DNA of 64,000 bases, from NCBI GenBank assembly GCA_963728965.1, contig CAVSMH010000006.1, forward strand, positions 2,108,001 to 2,172,000, in the 5' to 3' direction. Made by a program: the position numbers and the translations under genes. The notes under the pieces were generated by a model, which was given only the letters and a program-made list of their open reading frames with translations, searched no databases and had not been told where the DNA came from. Of the stretch, positions 59,926 through 64,000 are shown piece after piece. Within the stretch, counting starts at the first letter, position 1; every line of letters begins with the position of its first letter. Source of the DNA: DASQZT01 sp963728965 (GTDB lineage: Bacteria; Acidobacteriota; Terriglobia; Bryobacterales; Bryobacteraceae).

Positions 59926-60519
59926 AGGATGCTGTGCCAAGCCGGAATCCGGCGGCCCGGCCAAATTTGAGCGGGCCGAAATTCGCACCAGCCCAGATCA
60001 CAATTGACGACGGGCAGGAATGTCTGAATCACGGCTGCCAACGGCAAGATTGCCATTAACAGACGATTGCAGAGCGGGTGCACTTTCCGGGTCTCGGCGG
60101 CGTAAAAGGCCGGCGGTTTTCGCTCGGCCCAGCCGCTTGCCCTCCTGCCGTGCGTGAGCCAATCCGACCGCCGCCCCAGAATCCCGCGTTCTGGCACGCC
60201 CATGGTATGGAGTTGCTCGGACCACCCTTTCGGGTCTGAGATCTCGCCTCACCGCAACGCAGAGCCACGCCGATTAGCTCCTTGATCTCCCGTACCCGCT
60301 GCCGCACCTCGGGTGAGTCCCAGGCTTCGACCGGATCTGCCAAGGGGCATACGAAACAAATCTGCTTACCCGGAATCAGCTTCTGTCGTAAGAAACTCAT
60401 GTACCGTCCGCAAATCGATCCCCAAGCGCTCGACGGCTTGTGCAGCCGTCTCGACCTCGCATAGGAACTCCTCTACTCGGGTGGTTAATTGGCCGCTTTT
60501 GCGCGCCGCCGGGAATCGA
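59926..60519 (-). other. Decayed accessory stretch with a resolvase-like fragment
   Basis: No intact gene is supported. On the minus strand, 60112-60165 reads GLAHARQEGKRLGRAKTA, which resembles the hinge after the catalytic domain of serine resolvases (GLxxARxxGKRLGRPK), but no catalytic part is found in any frame nearby. Another minus-strand piece at ~60400-60250 (GKQICFVCPLADPVEAWDSPEVRQRVREIKELIG) in parts looks like real coding sequence but is short and unidentified. The stretch appears to be debris of mobile DNA. Confidence 0.45.
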
Positions 60520-60933
60520 TTAACCGGCCGCGCTCTCGATCGCGGCTACTACGTCGTCGCCCAACTCCTCGGCCCGCCGCAGCGCAGATCGGATGCGGCC
60601 AACCTCGAGTTCCCTCGACGCAATCTGGCCCGCCGGTTCTCCGCGGCCCCTGGCTGCATCGAGTTGGCGTTCATGGCTGGCCAACATTCGGCGAAACGTG
60701 GGGACAGCACTCTTTTTCGGCTGCGCATGGACGCATCCCAGACAGACGAGGCCCCTCGGGCAGTATTCCCCCGTTGGCAAGGCGCAAAGATGAGTGCCCA
60801 TATCTCGCAGACTGCAACTCGCATCGAAGGCGGCCCATTCTGCTGCGGTTGGGTTGTGCAAGCTGCCTTCGCCGTGGACGGCGCGATACAGGCCTCGGAT
60901 TCTCTTTCGGTATTTAGTGTCTGAGGCTGCGGC
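60520..60933 (-). pseudogene. C-terminal remnant of a site-specific integrase
   Basis: An open frame of ~138 codons, bounded upstream by a stop and lacking a good start. It reads NPTAAEWAAFDASCSLRDMG, then THLCALPTGEYCPRGLVCLGC with four cysteines, HAQPKKSAVPTFRRMLASHE and a helical end (ELEVGRIRSALRRAEELGDD). This cysteine-rich tail is typical of the extreme C-terminus of a class of tyrosine-recombinase integrases. The catalytic core is absent. It lies ~220 bases from the 3' end of tRNA-Pro, a usual target of integrases, so it may mark an old integration. Confidence 0.55.
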
Positions 60934-61155
60934 TTACGGCCGAGATGGCGAATATTGATATCGATGACAGGGGCGAGGGTGCGACCAGAAGAAGCGGGTT
61001 GCTCGCCGGAGGGCAGTGCTGCGGGAAGGTGGCTGGCTGCGTTCTTTGCCATGGCCGCAGTATAGGCGCACGGACTTCGCGCAGCAACTTTGGAACTGGG
61101 TGGGCAGTTGGGTGGGCTGTTTGCCCGTCTACTGCCTCTAAACTATTGAAAGAAT

Positions 61156-61233
61156 TGGTCGGGGCGAGTGGATTCGAACCACCGACCTCCTGGTCCCGAA
61201 CCAGGCGCTCTAGCCAGGCTGAGCCACGCCCCG
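61156..61233 (-). tRNA. tRNA-Pro, anticodon CGG
   Basis: Read on the minus strand: acceptor CGGGGCG pairs with CGCCCCG, D-stem GCTC/GAGC, anticodon stem CCTGG/CCAGG with loop TTCGGGA (anticodon CGG), T-arm GGTGG-TTCGAAT-CCACT. The discriminator A and an encoded CCA follow (61156-61159). It decodes CCG proline codons. Confidence 0.96.
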
Positions 61234-61288
61234 ATGCCTCTAGTGTAATCTGTTGCACCCCCAGGAGACAAGCGCGTACCATCAGTGC

Positions 61289-62614
61289 GTGACCGAAAGC
61301 GAAAAGATGCGGGAACTTCCTTCCGTCCACCAGGTCCTCGAACGCCTTGCGCCGGTTCCCGGGCGGTATCCGCATCGCCTGGTCGTGGCTGAGATCCGCC
61401 GCGCTCTCGATGAACTCCGCCGGGGAATTCGCGCCGGCGAAGTGGACGAACTACCGCTGGAAACACGTGTCACGGCTGCCCTGGAAGCGCTCGAACAGCC
61501 TTCCTTGCGGCGCCTGATCAATGCTACGGGCGTGGTCCTCCACACGAACCTGGGGCGCGCCCCGCTCGGGCCGATCCACCCTCATCCCGGCTACTCGAAC
61601 CTGGAATACGACCTCGCCTCGGGCCACCGCGGAAAGCGCGACGTCCACGTGTCGGGTCTGCTCGCGCGGCTGCTCGGCGCGCCGGCTATCGTCGTCAACA
61701 ACAACGCCGCAGCCGTCTTCCTCGCGCTCAACGAACTGGCCGCAGGTGGCGAGGTGGTGGTGTCGCGGGGGGAACTCATCGAGATCGGCGATGGCTTCCG
61801 CATTCCCGAAATCATGTCCAAATCGGGGGCCGTGCTGCGCGAAGTGGGGACCACCAATCGCACCCACATCGATGACTACCGGCAGGCCATCACCGACCGC
61901 ACGCGCCTGCTGCTGCGCGTGCACCCCAGCAATTTCCGCATTTCGGGATTCACCGCACGTCCCGAGCTGGGCGAGCTTGTAACTCTCGGTCGTGAGACCG
62001 GTCTATCGGTCTACGAGGATCTCGGCAGCGGCTGCGTGGCCGACCTGCGGGCGTTCGGCATCAATGAGCCGCGCGCCGACGCCAGCCTGGAAACTGGCGC
62101 CGACCTGATCTCGTTCAGCGGTGACAAACTGCTGGGCGGGCCGCAGGCAGGGATCCTCGCGGGCCAGCCTTCCCTCATCTCCCGGTTGCGGCGCAACCCG
62201 CTCTTCCGCGCCCTGCGGGTGGACAAGCTCATCTCGGGCGCTCTCGAAGACACCCTTCGGGCATTGCTGCTCGAACGATGGGAAAGCGTGCCCGCGCTGG
62301 CTATGATCCGGCAGTCGGAAGCCGAAATCCGTGCCCGCGCGCAAGCCCTGCAGGCGCGAATACCGCAGGTTCAGACCGAAATTGTGCCTTCCCGATCCGT
62401 CATCGGCGGCGGTGCGACGCCCGAGCAGCCGCTCCCTACCTGGGCCATCGCGATCGTGACCCCGGACGTAGCCGAAACCGAACGGCGGCTGCGCTCGGGC
62501 CACCCACCGGTTGTGGCGCGAATCGAAAACAATCGCCTGATGATTGACCTGCGGACGGTGCTTCGCGATGAGGAGGATGAACTGGTGGCGGCTCTGGGTG
62601 CGGCCGTGGGTTAA
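61289..62614 (+). CDS. selA: L-seryl-tRNA(Sec) selenium transferase
   Basis: A ~441-residue PLP enzyme that converts Ser-tRNA(Sec) to Sec-tRNA(Sec) with selenophosphate. Landmarks: MRELPSVHQVLE at the start, LINATGVVLHTNLGRAPL, NNNAAAVFLALNELA, GGEVVVSRGELIEIGDGFRIPEIM (key parts VVSRGELIEIG), LREVGTTNRTHIDDY, and the PLP lysine in ISFSGDKLLGGPQAG. I used the GTG at 61289; ATG 61307 and TTG 61253 are alternatives and none has a strong Shine-Dalgarno. selB, selC and selD are not in the window. It ends four bases into the convergent efp. Confidence 0.93.
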   Translation: MTESEKMRELPSVHQVLERLAPVPGRYPHRLVVAEIRRALDELRRGIRAGEVDELPLETRVTAALEALEQPSLRRLINATGVVLHTNLGRAPLGPIHPHPGYSNLEYDLASGHRGKRDVHVSGLLARLLGAPAIVVNNNAAAVFLALNELAAGGEVVVSRGELIEIGDGFRIPEIMSKSGAVLREVGTTNRTHIDDYRQAITDRTRLLLRVHPSNFRISGFTARPELGELVTLGRETGLSVYEDLGSGCVADLRAFGINEPRADASLETGADLISFSGDKLLGGPQAGILAGQPSLISRLRRNPLFRALRVDKLISGALEDTLRALLLERWESVPALAMIRQSEAEIRARAQALQARIPQVQTEIVPSRSVIGGGATPEQPLPTWAIAIVTPDVAETERRLRSGHPPVVARIENNRLMIDLRTVLRDEEDELVAALGAAVG

Positions 62615-63168
62615 GCCCGTTCCTGGTAGGTGCCTTCCGAGGTGTTGACGCGAATCTTCTCGCCTTCGGTGATGAACGGAGGCACCTGCACCACCAGGCC
62701 CGTCTCCGTTTTGGCGGGCTTGGTCACATTGGAAACCGTGGCGCCCTTCAGCCCGGGCTCGGTTTCCACCACGGTCAGATCTACCGTTGCGGGCAACTCC
62801 ACGCTCATGGGCTTGCCCTCGTAGAATTCCACCGTCACTTTGAGCTGCGGAATCAGATACTGCGTAGCGTCTCCCAACAGGTCCTGCATCAGGTGCATCT
62901 GCTCGAACGTCTCGGTGTTCATGAAGTAGTAGTATTCGCCGTCGTCGTACAAATACTCCATCTCCTGTTCTTCGAGCACGGCCTTTTCCACGCGGTCTTC
63001 CGACGAGAAGCGGTGCTCGGTCATGCTGCCGCTCCGCAGGCTGCGCATCCGGGCCTGCACGAATCCGCGCAGGTTGCCCGGGGTGCGGTGCGTCACGCTG
63101 AAAATGGAGTACAGTTCGTTGTTGAACTTGATGACCATTCCCGGACGCAATTGTGTTGCTGAAATCAT
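62611..63168 (-). CDS. efp: Elongation factor P
   Basis: A 185-residue EF-P, which rescues ribosomes stalled at polyproline. It shows the KOW-like N-domain (ISATQLRPGMVIKFNNELYSI), the two OB domains (MEYLYDDGEYYYFMNTETFEQ) and the C-terminal signature region (VTKPAKTETGLVVQVPPFITEGEKIRV, key part GLVVQVPPFI). The tip loop of domain I reads TPGNLRGFV, so the position of E. coli Lys34 or Pseudomonas Arg32 is Asn. GAGGAG lies four bases before the ATG at 63168; the upstream codons are not needed. Confidence 0.95.
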   Translation of the reverse strand: MISATQLRPGMVIKFNNELYSIFSVTHRTPGNLRGFVQARMRSLRSGSMTEHRFSSEDRVEKAVLEEQEMEYLYDDGEYYYFMNTETFEQMHLMQDLLGDATQYLIPQLKVTVEFYEGKPMSVELPATVDLTVVETEPGLKGATVSNVTKPAKTETGLVVQVPPFITEGEKIRVNTSEGTYQERA

Positions 63169-63331
63169 GAAACTCCTCGGTAGTCTGTAATTGAACAATC
63201 AGTATAGCAGGAGGCCCCGGCCGCCGATGCGTAAAACAACGGCAGCGACGCGGCCGCGCTTCCGGCGGCGGAGGCTCCCGGCGGAGTCCCGGCGGCAGAC
63301 CGGAGCCTGCGCCACGATGCGTTAGAGGACG

Positions 63332-64000
63332 CTAGAACGGCTGGATTTCCTCGCGAACCGGGTCGAAATCGATCCGCCGCTTCTGCATATAGGAGATGTT
63401 GCCGAGGTGCGAAGCCTGCGCCGAGCGGTGTCCTACCAGTACATCGCCGTTGGGCAGTCGTCGCGATTTGACGCACTCCAGAAAGTTCTGGACATGGTCC
63501 ATATCGATGTTCGATTCGGCCTTCACCACCGTCGGTTGCGCATTGCGGCCCACGGGATGGAACTCATACCGGCCCCGGTCGATCCACAGGCGGCCCTGGG
63601 TGCCGCAGAACTCCTCCGCGGCTCCGGTGATGCCGGGGGCCAACGTGGCTTCAAACGTGGCTGTGAATTCGGACGGATACTCCAGCAGCACGTTGATCGT
63701 ATCCGGCGCGGTGCGCCCGTCTTTGTAGCAGTAGACGCCGCCCGCTGCCTGCGCCGACGTGGGAATGTCCTTCCCCATGAACATGTGGACCACGTCGATC
63801 CAGTGAGTGAACAAGTCGGTCACCTGCCCGCCGCCAAAATCGAGGTAGGCGCGCCAGTTCCAGTATTGCTGCGGATCCCAGTCGCGCCACTTCACCGGTC
63901 CCAGGAAATGCGCCCAGTCGAGGTCGGAAGGCTTGGTCTGCAGGGACGCCGGCGCCTTGCGCAGATGGTACGTGTTGCCATGCCACCAGGTCCGGCACAG
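63332..64000 (-). CDS. Gfo/Idh/MocA-family oxidoreductase, N-terminal part outside the window
   Basis: The C-terminal 222 codons of a minus-strand gene cut by the right edge. The visible part is the substrate/dimer domain: WWHGNTYHLRKAPAS, LDWAHFLGPVKWRDWDPQQYWNWRAYLDFGGGQVTDLFTHWIDVVHMF (key parts DFGGGQVTDLFTHWID), DTINVLLEYPSEFTATFEATL, GTQGRLWIDRGRYEFHP, and a C-terminus DHVQNFLECVKSRRLPNGDVLVGHRSAQASHLGNISY. Such proteins are usually NAD(P)-dependent sugar or inositol dehydrogenases, often secreted in Acidobacteriota and Planctomycetes with a Tat signal; the N-terminus is needed to tell. The 133 bases between this gene and efp show no feature. Confidence 0.85.
   Translation of the reverse strand: MCRTWWHGNTYHLRKAPASLQTKPSDLDWAHFLGPVKWRDWDPQQYWNWRAYLDFGGGQVTDLFTHWIDVVHMFMGKDIPTSAQAAGGVYCYKDGRTAPDTINVLLEYPSEFTATFEATLAPGITGAAEEFCGTQGRLWIDRGRYEFHPVGRNAQPTVVKAESNIDMDHVQNFLECVKSRRLPNGDVLVGHRSAQASHLGNISYMQKRRIDFDPVREEIQPF

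Noticed and set aside
60549..61052. Minus-strand frame of ~167 codons beginning near tRNA-Pro as an integrase N-terminus
   Set aside because: Beyond the first ~50 residues it is the shadow of the integrase remnant frame, and the first part shows no integrase motif.

Overview
The window is high-GC, densely packed bacterial DNA that I would place in the Acidobacteriota, probably close to the Solibacter/Bryobacter lineage. The reasons are family content rather than a computed match: an ADOP-type MacB/FtsX permease paired with a PadR regulator, a Tat-exported hypothetical glycosyl hydrolase 6 protein, a CadC-like winged-helix/TPR regulator, an M56-TonB fusion behind a BlaI repressor, and LPS heptosyltransferases that imply an outer membrane.

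Layout. 1-2149 (minus): PadR regulator and ADOP permease, cut by the left edge. 2205-8167: a probable signalling or conflict module with a FxsC-like TIR protein, a KGGTGR ATPase/STAND/TPR protein, and a divergent membrane protein. 8171-13058 (minus): S55 peptidase, beta-propeller protein and YihY protein with 4-bp stop/start overlaps. 13144-16064 (minus): waaF, a degenerate HldE-C-like protein, a WaaC-like transferase and a methyltransferase. 16161-19930 (plus): mtaB and a hybrid histidine kinase. 19893-22577 (minus): SRP RNA, dnaX, ybaB, recR. 22662-26058 (minus): a PspA-type envelope-stress operon. 26231-32125: Ser/Thr kinase, a frameshifted ankyrin gene, GHL6 glycosidase and a metallophosphoesterase. 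32422-33959: an insertion sequence.

34160-45067 is the core rplA-rplJ-rplL-rpoB-rpoC block. It has its own promoter, an L1 autoregulatory site, tandem terminators after rplL, a new promoter and a possible attenuator before rpoB, a REP-like palindrome between rpoB and rpoC, and a strong terminator after rpoC. rplK is missing from its usual place. RpoB carries a cysteine-rich insertion.

45139-46268 holds two small envelope proteins. 46397-51243 (plus) is a tight run of a DUF3047 protein, an NAD-dependent epimerase-type reductase, a PAP2-type enzyme, a GNAT-like acyltransferase and serine palmitoyltransferase, which I read as a bacterial sphingolipid/ceramide cluster. 51297-52973 (minus) has a lytic transglycosylase and CtaA. 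53002-54566 is a BlaI-M56/TonB pair with its operator.

54571-61155 is more accessory: a peptidase remnant, a CadC-like regulator, a vanadium haloperoxidase-type protein, a TPR protein, and a decayed stretch with an integrase remnant beside tRNA-Pro(CGG). 61289-64000 has selA, efp and the C-terminal part of a Gfo/Idh/MocA oxidoreductase cut by the right edge. No CRISPR array or rRNA is seen. All calls are by eye from translated sequence; no database search was run.
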